Below, in pieces: positions 44,040 to 55,969 of a stretch of 64,000 nt of DNA. Source of the DNA: Xanthostigma xanthostigma. Taxonomy: Eukaryota; Arthropoda; Insecta; Raphidioptera; Raphidiidae. The stretch's first letter is position 1, and each line of letters begins with the position of its first letter. The translations under genes and the position numbers were made by a program. The stretch lies in contig OY754468.1 of the NCBI GenBank assembly GCA_963575645.1, positions 22,158,465-22,222,464 on the forward strand, read 5' to 3'. The notes beneath the pieces are model-generated. The model was not told the DNA's origin. It was given only the letters and a program-made list of their open reading frames with translations, and made no database searches.

Positions 44040-44870
44040 GGTAGATGAAATTAGAGGCAGGAAAAAAATCCCGCTTGGTTTAGTCTCCGACGTCTAAACC
44101 GGACCTTATAGACAGTTTTGGTCCATTTAACCCGAACATTCGTGATAGACCTGTTGTACTATCTTGTGGTAGGTAATCTAATTGTGGTTTCCAAGGATTG
44201 ATCTGAGACGCTTGTGTAGGACGCGAATTTAGTAAACCCATAGCAATCTCTTTTCAAGTATAGGTACGGGATTTTTGTGGAGACAGAAAAATAAAAAGAA
44301 AGTGATTTTAAAGAGTCCTAAACAGATGACGCTTAGGTCTGGGACGGAATGTGTCGAGTTACGCAGGACCGTTATATTGAATCTGAAATCGGATTTGATA
44401 ATCATCCTGTAGGCACGCATATGCAGTCTGTTTAGTAGGCGTTGTGCATTAGTATATCAGAGTCAGGAGTCTGATGTCTGTGCTGTGAGATAATTGTAAA
44501 GATAATGCACATGATGTCGATGCGGTGCCCCAGATTGCAGTCGGCTGTGCTACGATGCGCCCGACCTGGCCCGGCCCAGGCCTTCTGCGATAACGTGCAC
44601 ACTACTTTACCACACCACAGCCATATTCTAGCATACAGAGCTAAAGGCTGGCTGGCGTGTCTGATGCTCTGTTTTCTGTTCACAAAGAGCGATATTTCAA
44701 TCGTGTGATAACTGCCACGATAATGAAACATTATTAACTGGTGACTTTGTTTTTATGCGTCATTATGTCTCTAAATTACCTGCCTTGCTTATTCAACACG
44801 CATTACGTAACTTGGTTGCCCGGGTGTGTATCTTGTGATTTGTTTAGAAGAAACGAACAATATTAATAGT
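44040..44870. other. Spacer
   Basis: Short frames at 44432-44731 minus and 44505-44708 plus overlap on opposite strands and are unrecognised. Confidence 0.4.
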
Positions 44871-45257
44871 ATATTACATCAGAAAGTTTGAGATTCTCAA
44901 GGCTCCCAAACTTTCTGCAAGTGTGGTGTACACTATTTTTTTTTTTCATATCTCGATCGAAAGTATGCTTATTTATTACATTAATCAATTAGATATTAAT
45001 TACATAAAAACTGATAAATTCCAGCCAAGCAGCTTTCAGGTTATATGTAAAAACACGAATGACAGCTGTTAGCGACTATTGACTAAAATGTAATAGAGTT
45101 GCTAAACGACATCTAAACAATAGTTGATAGATTTTTTTTAATGCCGGTCGAAAGTACGTACTTCCCGCATCAATTTTAAGGCAGAACGTCTAACATTTGT
45201 AGGCTAGTGGGATTACACGCACTGATGTCGGAAGTACGTATTTTCGACCGGCATTAA
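44871..45257 (+). mobile_element. Double-hairpin element, family D copy B (inner segment inverted)
   Basis: The first hairpin is reduced (CAGAAAGTTTG / CAAACTTTCTG). In the second, 26-nt inverted arms at 45140-45165 and 45230-45255 flank a segment of about 64 bp that matches the reverse complement of the same segment in copies A, C and D. Confidence 0.8.
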
Positions 45258-45314
45258 AGAAAAAATAATCCATCAACTGTTGTTTAAATATAGCGGAAAC
45301 TGCGTATACACGTT

Positions 45315-46161
45315 CAGTGGCGTAACTATACCTAGGCCCGTGGCAAATTCATCGAATGGGGCCCTCCTAGCTCCCTTAATATATAAAATCTTCACGTTGT
45401 AGTTTCATCTTTATAAATCACGAAGTAAAGTAGATATTTGTATAATTCGTGTATGTTCTTGAGTTAATACCTAACTTAAATTGGTTAAATACAGAATTAA
45501 TATTTTTTATTCAACTCATGCGCGTTATTCATGTTTTATCATGCCTAAAAACCGAACCCTAAATAGCCATTTACCGACTGGTGACAATTACTTGTCATAA
45601 CTCAATGAAGATTCCTACTAGCTCGACCATTGTGGAGTAATGAAAATAAACGTAACTATTTTCTGAGTCGTAACGAAATAGTCGGTAACAACAACTCCGT
45701 TGTTACCCATTGAGGCTAAAATTGAGAGGCCGAATGTTTTCGACATGGAGTTTATTCATAACCGGCTAACCTCAAACCAAAACATTGAATCGTGCTGTTA
45801 GTATTGACAGTTTTTTTTATAAAGAAATAAATAGATATTTAAAACATCTCATTAATAACAATAAATAAAACATGAATAACGCGCAATTGTTGAATAAAAT
45901 TATGGGCGTAACTAGTAGTCTAAGTCATTCATGGCGTCTCCGGTGCGCAGTATGCACTCGCTTCGCTCGTGCCTGCTCACCTACGACTCGTGCTGAAAAC
46001 ATCGCGCTGACACGCCATGAATGACTTAGACTACTAGTTACGCCAATAACTATTACCAAATTTTGTTCTTTCTGTCCTAACGGCCTCTCGGATCAGTGGC
46101 CCCCCCAGGCCAGGCGCCCGTGGCATTTTGCCAGTTCTGACACTCTATTGTTACACCACTG
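45315..46161. mobile_element. hAT element, 847 bp, with two internal foldbacks
   Basis: Ends CAGTGGCGTAACTA and TTGTTACACCACTG; duplication TACACGTT / AACACGTT (45307-45314, 46162-46169). Inside, a foldback with 38-nt arms (45502-45539, 45865-45902) lies beside a second one with perfect 33-bp arms (45905-45937, 46012-46044). The flanks joined match 19655-19740. Confidence 0.85.
45905..46044. repeat. Perfect 33-bp inverted repeat with GC-rich loop
   Basis: Arms start GGCGTAACTAGTAGTCTAAG and are exact reverse complements; the loop of 74 nt contains CTCGCTTCGCTCGTGCC. The arm ends repeat the GGCGTAACTA word of the enclosing hAT terminus, so the terminus itself may have been copied inward. Confidence 0.85.
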
Positions 46162-46169
46162 AACACGTT

Positions 46170-46614
46170 ACTTCCGCCCGAAAAATGATCTGAGTTACTC
46201 TCAAATCACGAAAGTTTTACTTCAAAAATCAAATATCGTCAAACATAATATCGTGTCCATGTGGTGTCTAAACAATGCTCATAATATTAACGACGGTATT
46301 TACTTTGTGACTATAATGTGAAACCCCGCGATATGCAATATTTCGATTGCGGATGGGGGTGGTGGTGGTGGTGCGATATCTCTAGAGAGACAAACGGTTG
46401 TCGGACGGACGGAGCCCGGTGTGTCGGGGAGGGGGGTGCAGAGCCCGGCTGGCTCGGTACCCCATCCACCAGCACACTGCCATCACTTATTTCAGTCAGG
46501 ACTCAGACGGAGAGATAAGCGACGACCGCGCATAGATTGAAACTGGAGATAAAAATAGTGGATGTGCTGCAAGTATACAGGCTAATACAGGACTGTACAA
46601 CTTTTATTTAATTG
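46170..46614. other. Spacer with GC-rich block at 46365-46530
   Basis: A (GGT)n-like run at 46358-46371 is followed by GGACGGACGGAGCCCGG and GGGGAGGGGGG. The frame 46318-46518 has no known similarity. Confidence 0.35.
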
Positions 46615-46870
46615 GGGGCGTTCACCAATTACGTGAGGCAAGTTTGGCGATTTTACAGTGTTATTGGGTATTACTTTGTATATTATGTATTTGTTTCTGT
46701 TATGTTTTAAATTTTCTAATGGGTTGAGTGGAAGAGCAGCTTAGCTGAACTGCATCCCTAATAAAGGCTATTATTATTATTATATTTCGACTTCCCTCCT
46801 CCCTTGGTGAGATGCCGTGAGATTTTGATCGAAGACCCCTCCCTCCCTAATCTCACGTGAGGTTTTTCAA
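46615..46870 (+). repeat. GGGGCGT...ACGTGAGG repeat, copy 2, interrupted by a LINE tail
   Basis: GGGGGCGTTCACCAATTACG at the left and CTCCCTAATCTCACGTGAGG at the right correspond to 20928-21045. Between them, about 46661-46785 is a LINE 3' UTR ending AATAAAGGCTATTATTATTA. Confidence 0.6.
46661..46785 (+). mobile_element. LINE 3' end with (ATT)n tail
   Basis: Contains GGAAGAGCAGCTTAGCTGAA and CTGCATCCCTAATAAAGGC, then ATT repeats, a 3' end I associate with insect LINEs. Only the UTR remains. Confidence 0.6.
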
Positions 46871-47149
46871 AATGCGTATTTTTAATGTAAATACGTAAAT
46901 CTGTACTTAATTGCGTTCGATTTATTTAAAAAAACATAATTTGCTTAATTATTAAGACTAGTATTTTAAAGACTTCTTAAACAACGTAGTCTAGAATCAA
47001 AGAAACTTATTATTAACCGCGATAAATATTATTGTATATGATTTAGCCATATTTTATTAGAGAAACATTTTTTTACTTAATTTAACCCAGTTTTCTCGCA
47101 ATTTTACACTGTTTCTTGCAGAAAAAATCATTACTTGATATTTACCCAA

Positions 47150-47260
47150 ATCAGCATTGTTTTGCATCATTAGTTACCATAAAGATAAGGAACTGTTCTT
47201 TCTCTTAATTGCAGACACTTGCACTGCTCTCTCGCGTACTCTATTGTAATATCTCTATGT
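47150..47260 (+). repeat. Dispersed repeat T, copy 1
   Basis: TCAGCATTGTTTTGCATCAT through TCTCTCGCGTACTCTATTG matches 53401-53505 in reverse. ATTGTAAT occurs once here, at the place where the other copy carries a hAT. Confidence 0.75.
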
Positions 47261-47268
47261 GTGCAGCG

Positions 47269-47860
47269 TAGTAATGTGTCGCTCCTGAGCGAGTCGTTCA
47301 TAATGAACGACTTCTTTCTTGGAGCGGAGCGAGTCACTCTTTTTTTTGTGAATGACTCACTCCGAGCGCCATTGCTCTGTGCTGAGCTGTTCTGTACTGG
47401 TGCATTCGCACATTTACAGAGCGCACACAGCACAGGGCACAGAGACACAAGTCAACTTTGCACGTACGGAGTTATTTTTGCTGAGTCATTTAATGTTGAA
47501 AGACACACTGTAAGTGTAATAGTACTAAGCTTAACAGTAACTTAAACCATTCACATTATCGTCGTTGACAAAGATATAATATTGTAACAATAAACATTAT
47601 TATTGTTAAGCTATTATTATACTTTATATCCGAAATGCGAATAATATAAGATTAGTATCATATTAAAATAAGCTCACAGCTGAGTGTGTATTGCGCTGTG
47701 CAATGCTTCGTGACTCCTGAGCATGTATGATGGCAGTTCACACCTCTGCAGTATGCACTCTTGTGTAGTGCGTACTGTCTATAGTGTCGCTCGTTTGAAC
47801 GACTCTGAGCGACTCTTTCTGTGAGCGGAGCGCTCGGAGCCAGCTCTCAACACATCACTA
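47269..47860. mobile_element. hAT element, 592 bp
   Basis: Left TAGTAATGTG and right CACATCACTA are inverted; duplication GTGCAGCG / GTGTAGCG (47261-47268, 47861-47868, one mismatch). Subterminal words GAGCGAGTCGTTCAT, GGAGCGGAGCG and their complements recur, as expected for transposase-binding repeats. The frames 47170-47545 are inside. Confidence 0.8.
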
Positions 47861-47868
47861 GTGTAGCG

Positions 47869-48527
47869 GTCTTAAGAGGTACACCACCCCTAGCGCGCAC
47901 AGAGGGTATAACCTAATACCTATTCACATATAGATATACAGAGATATCTCTTCTATACTAGCTACATACCTCCATCTCTCTCACTCTCTCTCTTTCTCTC
48001 TGCACTTCCTCGAGAGCTAAAAGCGTAAGATAAAAGTTTCAGTTTTACTTTACCTGGATTCGTGATAAAACTGTGAAGAAGCGAAAAAAACAAATATACT
48101 TCGTTCGCTGTTGCAGACTGATACGGCGCTCTGTCTGTCTGTGTGCGTGTGTGTGTGTCAAATATAAACAGGATGGCGACTTACGTAACAAGCTTGTATC
48201 CGTTATTATATTGTTTGTTTAATATTGTTATTAGTAGATACTTCTATTGTTTCGTTTAAAACAGGCGCGGGCTTGCTAGGCAGAAAATAGATTTATTATT
48301 GGTGTGAAACATCTAATGGCGCGTTTGGTTGGGAGCAAAACCTAGCAATTGGTGCAACACTTTTATGGAAGGACATTACATTTGTGGACGATTATTTTGG
48401 AAATCCTGCAGTTTACAGGTCCCGAGACCAAAATAGCGATAGGTTTGACGCACTTACAATGTACCCAACTTCACTCTAGTTGTACCGTCACTACGATCCA
48501 CTGATCTTTATAGCTACCTGGACTGCG
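47869..48527. other. Spacer with CT and GT microsatellites
   Basis: CT-rich tract at about 47970-48000 and a short GT run at 48140-48158. No gene recognised. Confidence 0.4.
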
Positions 48528-48816
48528 ATAGATAGATTTTAAAATTAGAACAGGAGCTATTTTTCTTGCTAGCTCTTCTGCTTGCTCTGAGCAAAAACCA
48601 ATCAGAAAACAGTATCTTGTCACGTGGACGACATGAACAAACGCCCACAAATCAACATGGCGTCATTCTGCTCAGTCAGACTACCGACATGTTTTGCTCT
48701 GTTTTTTTTTTAACTGTCACAGCTGCGCGCGCACCAGATCTATTCACAAAACAAGATTGGAAAGACGTCTCTCAAATATAGCAAGGAATCTAACGACTAA
48801 TCCAGACTCGTATAAA
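48528..48816. mobile_element. PIF/Harbinger-like element, family H copy 4 (left end lost)
   Basis: Shares GATTTTAAAATTAGAACAGG, AGTATCTTGTCACGTGGACG and ACAAATCAACATGGCGTCAT with copy 5. The right end CCAGACTCGTATAAAG is degraded and the left TIR is not recognisable. Confidence 0.6.
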
Positions 48817-49493
48817 GTCTACAATGTCTGAACTACAAATAATAAATCTGTATGTACTTCAAATGCGTGATTTATAAAAAATTACAATATTTTAGTAAGT
48901 CCGGCTCTGTTGAAAATGATCATTTTATGTCTTGAGTTATTAGATTAATTATTGGCGTCAATACGTTGTTTTATTATACGGATATGAAATAGATTAGAAT
49001 ATCCGATGATTATTTTTTAATTTTAAAATTTAATAACTGTCTATTCAATTTACTTTTTTATTGCGATGACTAGTGCTTTGTGAAAAAAAAATAATTCGAT
49101 AAAAGTTTTTATCACGCATCAGTCATTCTATAGGTTTGCATTTAGTGATCCGTTAAACTGATTATATATTTTATAACATGAAAGTGATCATTATCTGACC
49201 AATAGGGGTTTAGACTAGACAGCTGGAGAGGGGAGAGTTTGAATGTTTTCTGTGAAGTGACAGTCAGATAGACCAGGAACACTAGTGACTCGGTTTTGTT
49301 TATATCGTCTATGTTGTAACCGACTGTCATCTGTTTTTTATAAAACTAATACTTGTGACAATCATTCAAATATAGTGAAAAAAGTCATGTGATCTTTAAA
49401 TGAATAGTATTTTATTTTTTTATAAACTGTGTCTGTTTTTTACAGGCAAAAATATGATTTTAAAAATAGTAGACTAATATTTTAGTGAACTGT
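48817..49493. other. Spacer
   Basis: An isolated acceptor-like tract CTGTGTCTGTTTTTTACAG ends at 49445, but stops follow quickly in all frames. Nothing else recognised. Confidence 0.4.
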
Positions 49494-49501
49494 CACTTTG
49501 G

Positions 49502-49966
49502 CAGGGCCCTCGCGCCCCAGAGTGCGATGTGTGCGATGCACGCGGGCGGCACATTCAAGGGGCGGCAAATGGCCTAGTTGTGTCATGTTTTTTGTACTGT
49601 ATAGAAAAAATATATAACTGATATTATATCAATTTTATTTGCATACTCAAGCCTGCGTGAAAACTCTTACAAGTAGTTATTTATTTTTTAATGAAATTCG
49701 AATTCGAAATATTTCGCGCGCAGTTTTCGATTCGATAGTTAATTCACATCAGCGAGTAGACAAGGCGCCCCTATTGGGTGACTCCCGCGTATCTTGAATT
49801 TTCCTGTCGATTCCTGCATAAGAGTGTGAGTGAAGTAAAGTATTTTTCAATCAACAAATACTTTTTTACATTTTTTTTTTACATATTGTCTAGTGAGTTT
49901 ATTCCCAATAAGGGGCGTCAATTATGAATCCGCACGCGGGCGGCGTGAGGCCTTACGAGGGCCCTG
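49502..49966. mobile_element. Non-autonomous hAT element
   Basis: Perfect 11-bp TIRs CAGGGCCCTCG / CGAGGGCCCTG and perfect 8-bp duplication CACTTTGG (49494-49501 and 49967-49974). GCGGGCGGC words lie near both ends. Confidence 0.9.
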
Positions 49967-49974
49967 CACTTTGG

Positions 49975-50780
49975 TTTTAATGTGTGCGCGTGATTAATAT
50001 ATTTGATTAACAGACATTAACAGACTTGACATTTGGATTGAAATGTCTAATTATTTTATTTACCTGATACATAACAAAGAATTTAATTAAATTGTGAATT
50101 CATAAATCAATTATAGGTATAACAGTGATGATTCAGGAGTAAAAGTTATTGTTACGTTTTGTTTTTATTTAATAAACAGGAGTATAGCGTTTATAACGAC
50201 TAAAAATTGTGCTTTGGATAAATAAATTGATCGAAGAAATTCTTATCATGGGAGAGTTTGAATTTGAATGTCTTGTCGATACAGCAATATGTATAAAGAA
50301 AGAGTCCATTTTGAAACACGTGTCACCAATTAAAGGTATATTACAATTCAAATTATTCTAGATACCTATATCTACTTCTTTTATATAGTTTTAAGTGGTT
50401 GTTATAAGTGTTACGAATTTGTGTCCAATGCCAAACCCTACCTGCAATCAAGGGCGTAGATATTTTTTTTCTGGGAGGGGTTAAAGCAAAAAAATCAATA
50501 TTTTATAAGTCTTATTAATATCACACAAGAATACTCACAAGGGAAGTTATCAAGCAAAATATGAATTCTCAAACTTACAAATTCCTTTTCAAAAAATATT
50601 TCTAAATTTATTATTTTGTTAGTTTTATTTTTTTATTATTATGATCCTTTTTTTACTAACCGAAAAATTGTACAATCCTAAAAAATCGTTGGAAAATTAC
50701 TTATTATTTTCAGCCGAACGCAGTTACGTATTATCATATTTTTCTGTTTACAAAGCTGTGTGTGTGATTTAAATAAACAA
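49975..50780. other. AT-rich spacer
   Basis: Nothing recognised. Confidence 0.4.
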
Positions 50781-51213
50781 TATATATCACACTACAAGGG
50801 CCGAAAGTTTGCCGTGTGCGCCATAATGCCTGAGGCGAACCCGAAGCCATTATGGCGCGCTGTACAAGGATATCAAACTTTCGGCCAGTGTGGTGTATAC
50901 TATTTTTCTTCATACCTCGGTCGTAAGTACGCTTATTAAATATATTAATTAATTACATAAAAACAAAGATAAATTCCAGGCAAGCAGCTTTGGGGTTAAC
51001 GTAAAAACACGAATGACAGCTGCTTGCGACTATTAGCTAAATATGGAACCGACATCTAAACAGCAGTTGATACGTTATTTTTTTCAACTCTCGCCCAAAC
51101 TTACGTACTTCCCGCATCAGTGCGTGCAATCTCGCCAATGCGTAAATGTTAGACTTTCTGCCTTACAATTGATGCCGAAAGTATGTACTTTCAATCGAGA
51201 TATGAAGAAAATA
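50781..51213 (+). mobile_element. Double-hairpin element, family D copy C
   Basis: The first hairpin has long arms (GGGCCGAAAGTTTG ... CAAACTTTCGGCC) and apex GCGCCATAATGCCTGAGGCG mirrored. The second hairpin runs TTCATACCTCGGTC to GATATGAAG. The inner segment (about 51112-51176) is in the common orientation. Confidence 0.8.
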
Positions 51214-52839
51214 ATATTCACTTGATTGTTCAATAAATTGAACGTACGTCTTAGACTGCCCCAACACACAATCCGGATTTATCCCAATCCAATGTCGGTC
51301 GATGTCGGACAACATCGGAAGAAAAGCAAACTCCAAGATTAAAAAACATGTGCCTATATTGGAAAGGAAATCGGGCTTCCCATTCCAATGTTGGCATCTA
51401 CAAAATTATAATCTTTGCTATTCTTTCGACGTTGGTCAAAATCGGATCGAAAGAAACGTAACCATCGGCCTGTTTTTGACCGAAGCTGAAGGTTCAAATC
51501 TTGACCGAACGTGGCTGAAGCTTTAGTCGAGTGTGAATTATTATAATAATCGTGGGTCGAATTATTACAGCCATTGAAATACATTTCTTACGACTGTTTT
51601 TCACATGAAATAAGCGCTGACTTTCGCGTTATAAATATTTGAACACATTTAAATAAAGATCGATCAGATAAATGACAGGGCCACTGCTGTGTGACACCAG
51701 ATTTAACACCCCATTATATGTGTGTTGTATATATATATATATAGACATGCATATAATGTGTAGAAGAAATGTAAGGACACATACCATATTACTGTGCGGC
51801 ACCCCATGGTGCTGTGTACGAAACAGGTAGACTCGCGATTACCTGCTTTGTGTAAATGTCACACCCCGATGTAACAATCCATTGCATAATTGCCGGGTGC
51901 CCCGTAGTGCAGTATTTCTTATGAGTCAGATTTTTAACCTGAAAATAAAATATAGAAATTAAAAGGATTGAAACAATATAAAATCACTATCAAAAATATT
52001 TTTTTATTTTTTATTGCATTGACTAACTGCCATATTCATCAAACACTATTAAAGATAGAAGCTACTAATCTTGGGTAAATTTATTCGTTACAATAAAATT
52101 TACTTTCAATTCACCAACCAAATTATCAGGTAAAATAGTTAGTTGAGGAATAAATCCACACTGCTCTATATTCCTTGGTATGTTTGTTGAATATTGTGAC
52201 GTTCACCCGGAAATCCGACCGATGGTGTTAGTGAAAACGTCAAAAAAAGTTTAATTAAAATAATAATGTTTTATCCTAACCCAATTGCACACAAAACTTC
52301 CACTAACTTTAATATTTCACAACTATACACTTCACAAATGGTTACTTAATAAACAGCATATAAATAAATTTACAAGAGCAATTGCAGATATAATAGTCCA
52401 CGTTTATAGTTTAGGTATTATGATCTATGTGGCGGCCATTATTATTTAAAGCAATCTATACTATGCGGACACCAGAGGTTTTGAAAAGTAATGTTGAAGT
52501 CTAAAACAAATTCTTTGTTTTTATAAACCACACAAAAATTACGTGTTATCAGTTTAATTTCACAGGCATGACTCCTCGGAGCATCTCGATTATTTTTAAA
52601 GATAACCCTATCAAATATAGTAGTGAATGGGTTGAAATTCTCTACAAGATGGCGGTAGATACAGTCTAGGAAGGCAATAGGTTGTTTCTTAAATAGAACA
52701 ATAGGTGTTTTTTATTTATTCTGATAAAATTTTTTATTATCTTTTCAACCATGTAATGAAATATTAGTGTTACTTACATTAAAAAATTCGCAATAATTAA
52801 ACTTTACATGCGTTACATTAGCTCCAATTTACGAATATA
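51214..52839. other. Spacer
   Basis: Unique-looking sequence. Frames at 51302-51526 plus and 51354-51584 minus overlap on opposite strands and are unrecognised. An AT run lies at about 51729-51742. Confidence 0.4.
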
Positions 52840-52885
52840 TATTATAGACTTTGATGGGGCTATACCATAGAGATATTATTACAAT

Positions 52886-53393
52886 CAGTGGCGGATCTAC
52901 GGGGGGGGGGGTTGGTTCCAAACCCTCTCCCTTCCAGAGAATCAAAAGTCCCTAATTAAAATCTTACTGCGCGATAAAAAAAAGCTTTTCATGTTTTTCA
53001 TGAATTCTTCGCAACATTAATTCTGTCGGAGATTAATGTAGGAACGAATTGATCTAACTGAGAACGAAATTCTCCAAACTTTTTTCAAAAAGCCTCGGAA
53101 ATTGCAGAATACATCAAAATCAATGTAGCTTTGGTTCACTTCAATTTTTTTTTATTTTATTGAACATGTTGCTCTTATTGTAAAGATAGAATTCATTTTA
53201 TTCGATTTCATAATATAAACGAGTGTGTTGGTAGAATTGACTTAAACTTCGTATGTACATAATACACAATGGAATAATTTATATATACAAAATGATCTCA
53301 AAAAACTGCATATCAGTTAGAAAAACATTTTTCGCAAAAGGAGTAAAGATTTTTTAAGACCCCCCCCTTGCCGTAATCCTGGATCCGCCACTG
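52886..53393. mobile_element. Non-autonomous hAT element
   Basis: Ends CAGTGGCGGATCTACGGGGG and CCTGGATCCGCCACTG; perfect duplication ATTACAAT (52878-52885, 53394-53401). A G-run near the left end and a C-run near the right end mirror each other. Confidence 0.9.
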
Positions 53394-53400
53394 ATTACAA

Positions 53401-53505
53401 TAGAGTAGGTACGCGAGAGAGCAGTGAACGTGTCTGCAATTAAGAGAGAGAACAGTTCCTTATCTCTATGGTAACTAATGATGCAAAACAATGCTGATTT
53501 GATTA
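53401..53505 (-). repeat. Dispersed repeat T, copy 2 (hAT-interrupted)
   Basis: On the minus strand it matches 47150-47250; its continuation beyond the hAT is CCATAGAGATATT at about 52865-52877. Confidence 0.7.
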
Positions 53506-53785
53506 AACAAATTTCTGGTTTTCTGCAGCGTTCTCTCTTTTAACTGAGGACACTCACTTGTGGCAAGCATACGCACTAGCATACTCTAGCTACTTATATC
53601 TCCACGGGCTATACACACCTGGGGAGTAATGTCTGGAACAACCTGTATATGAAAAAAAAAATCGTAAATCACAAATAATATATATTTAGGCTCTATTTTT
53701 ACAATTTTACCTGAATACAGAGTGCGAGCCAGAATGGTGAGCTTCGAGGTCCGAACCTGGCCCGTGGATCATTAATTTTCGATCG

Positions 53786-54015
53786 TTGGTTTATAATATA
53801 GCCAAGTATTGTTACATTAACTCTCTCTCTCTCTCTCTCTCTCATATACGCAGGAAAATTGAAGGTTGTTATTAATTCTGAAAAAAATAATCTTACGATT
53901 ACATTCAGAGAACACAATTTTTAATTTTCCTGCGTAGCTAAGTAAAAATAATTTTGACAGTACTGCATTAGAGAGAGAGACAGAGAGAGTTAATATAACA
54001 ATACGTTGCTATATT
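53786..54015. mobile_element. Foldback element with CT/GA microsatellite arms
   Basis: TATAGCCAAGTATTGTTACA plus a CT run at the left mirrors a GAGA run plus TATAACAATACGTTGCTATA at the right; inner arms share ACGCAGGAAAATT. The microsatellites lie inside the arms, so pairing is partly by simple repeat. Confidence 0.75.
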
Positions 54016-54956
54016 ATTTTTGTAACAGCGGAGCATACCTTTTTATTTAAGTTTCGCATCGACGTTCCTTATAGTACGTGAAAACCACAAGCCAAGCTTC
54101 TTGTGTGTCATGTTTTATTCATGGACTTTACTAATTAACTTATTTAAAAGGACACAACCATAATGATACAGACTGGAATTTGTTTTTGTTTTATATTTTG
54201 TAGTGTATTTATTTATGTTCTGATATTATATCTAAATTATATAGCTATTTAGATTTTTATTGTATAATGTTCTGTGATTTGAATATATTTCGCTTTAATT
54301 TATATTTTCATGTAGTGAAAATGTAAATCAAAAACGACTAGTAAAATTTTCTCGTGTTTCTATTATTATCTTGTGTGTATATTTCGGTGAAAGTGAAAAT
54401 TATCGTTATTATTAGATGTCTACACGTTTTAAATGTTTAATTTTCCTGGAAGGAAATTTGATATCTTCTAATGCAGCATTTCCTTAAGTTGGGTGCGTTT
54501 TCCGTCAGTATATCCAAGGGAGTCCGCGGGCTCGTCACTAGTGTAAGTGGGCAAAGCTATACAATTTTGACCCGCGACGGTCGCATTGTATAAATGCTGT
54601 CTGATAAACAGTGAGTCTATTGTCACTGATCTGAAATTCAAGTTTGTAAGTGGGCTTTACCCTATACCTAAAATTTATGTCATGTTATAAATTTATATTT
54701 ACAGAATAATGTTTGCAGGGCCGTCTTTAGGTGTGGGCCAACCGGGCCCGGTTTCAGGGCCCTCTAAAATTCCAAGACCTCGAAAATATGCTAAGTTTTT
54801 ACGGAGAAATAAACAATTGTAATGAAGTGTAAACAATCAAAAAAACATGTTTAATAATAAGATATAGTTGAATTGGCCAAATGCACTGAGGTGGCCAATT
54901 CATAAATCCAGGATAGAAAAATGGGAAACTTTCCAAAGACACACTACTCAATAATA
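54016..54956. other. Spacer with a single hAT-like left end at 54717
   Basis: CAGGGCCGTCTTTAGGTGTG followed by GGGCC blocks looks like one end of a hAT element, but no matching right end was found. Nothing else recognised. Confidence 0.4.
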
Positions 54957-55312
54957 ATATATTACACCATACGGGCCGAAAGTGTGATATCTTGCCCTGC
55001 GCATCATGGTGCGAATTAATTAATTACTTATTAATTACATAAAAACACAGATAAATTCCAAGCAAAAATCTTTGACGTTATACGTTAAACACAAATGACA
55101 GCTGTTCGCGACTATTAGCCAAAATGTAATAGGGTTGCTATAAAAACGACATCTAGACAACAGTTGGTTGGTTGTATTTGCTTTACAACCGCCCGAACGT
55201 ACAAACTTTTCGCATTGGTGCGTGTAATCCCACGAAGGAGTAAATGTTAGACTTTCGGTCTTACAATAATATTATTGATGCCGAAAGTACTTTTGATCGA
55301 GGTATGATGAAA
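54957..55312 (+). mobile_element. Double-hairpin element, family D copy D (first hairpin deleted)
   Basis: Keeps the start of hairpin 1 (TATTACACCATACGGGCCG) but jumps directly to GAATTAATTAATTACTTATT, so the first hairpin's right arm and the TTCATACCTCGGTC start are lost. The second half ends GATCGAGGTATGATG. Confidence 0.75.
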
Positions 55313-55776
55313 AACCTTTATGTATTAAATATCAGTGAAATATCGAACGTACTATAATAATGACCGGCGTGGATTGCAGTAGTTTAGAAGTGTTTAGCAA
55401 CTAGCCAGTGTGGCGAGCGGCTAAGCCGCAAGAGCCACGCGACGTTCTTTGAGGCAGAGATATGTAAATCTATATCCTGATCGTGAGACACGACACAGTT
55501 GCAAGTTGGACTCAAAACGATATTCCTGTGTGCATGCGATCGTAATGTTCATAAACTCTCTTTCACTTCTTAATTGAGTATGGAAAATTTGATTTCAAAG
55601 AATATTAGCGATGTATCTACTATATATTTCCGCAAAAATAACTTTGATGTTGTTTGAACGGCTATAGAACTCTTCGGAAAATTCGAACTGGACTAAATAT
55701 TTGAGGGATTGTAGATTATAAACACTATAGTTGGGGACTAAATAGCTTCACGATGAAAAAATCGTTGTGACCAGCA
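55313..55776. other. Spacer
   Basis: Nothing recognised. Confidence 0.4.
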
Positions 55777-55969
55777 CGTCTAAAATGATCACTGTGATCG
55801 GATAAGAGGTAGCTACGTTCCAAAGTAACGTATGCTGTTCCATGTCACCGCAATCACGACAGTCGCTCTAACCGAGTAACTGGCCAACGTCGATGCAACG
55901 TCCGACCAAGTGGTTGCTCGGTCGGGCGGCATTCAGCATGATCAGCCGTCTAAAATGATCACTGTGGTC

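Noticed and set aside
47170..47545. Two opposite frames of about 100 codons
   Set aside because: They lie within the hAT element 47269-47860 and its self-complementary subterminal repeats, which open both strands.
49420..49470. 3' splice site before an exon at 49446
   Set aside because: The tract is good, but all frames after it stop within a few codons and no donor follows.
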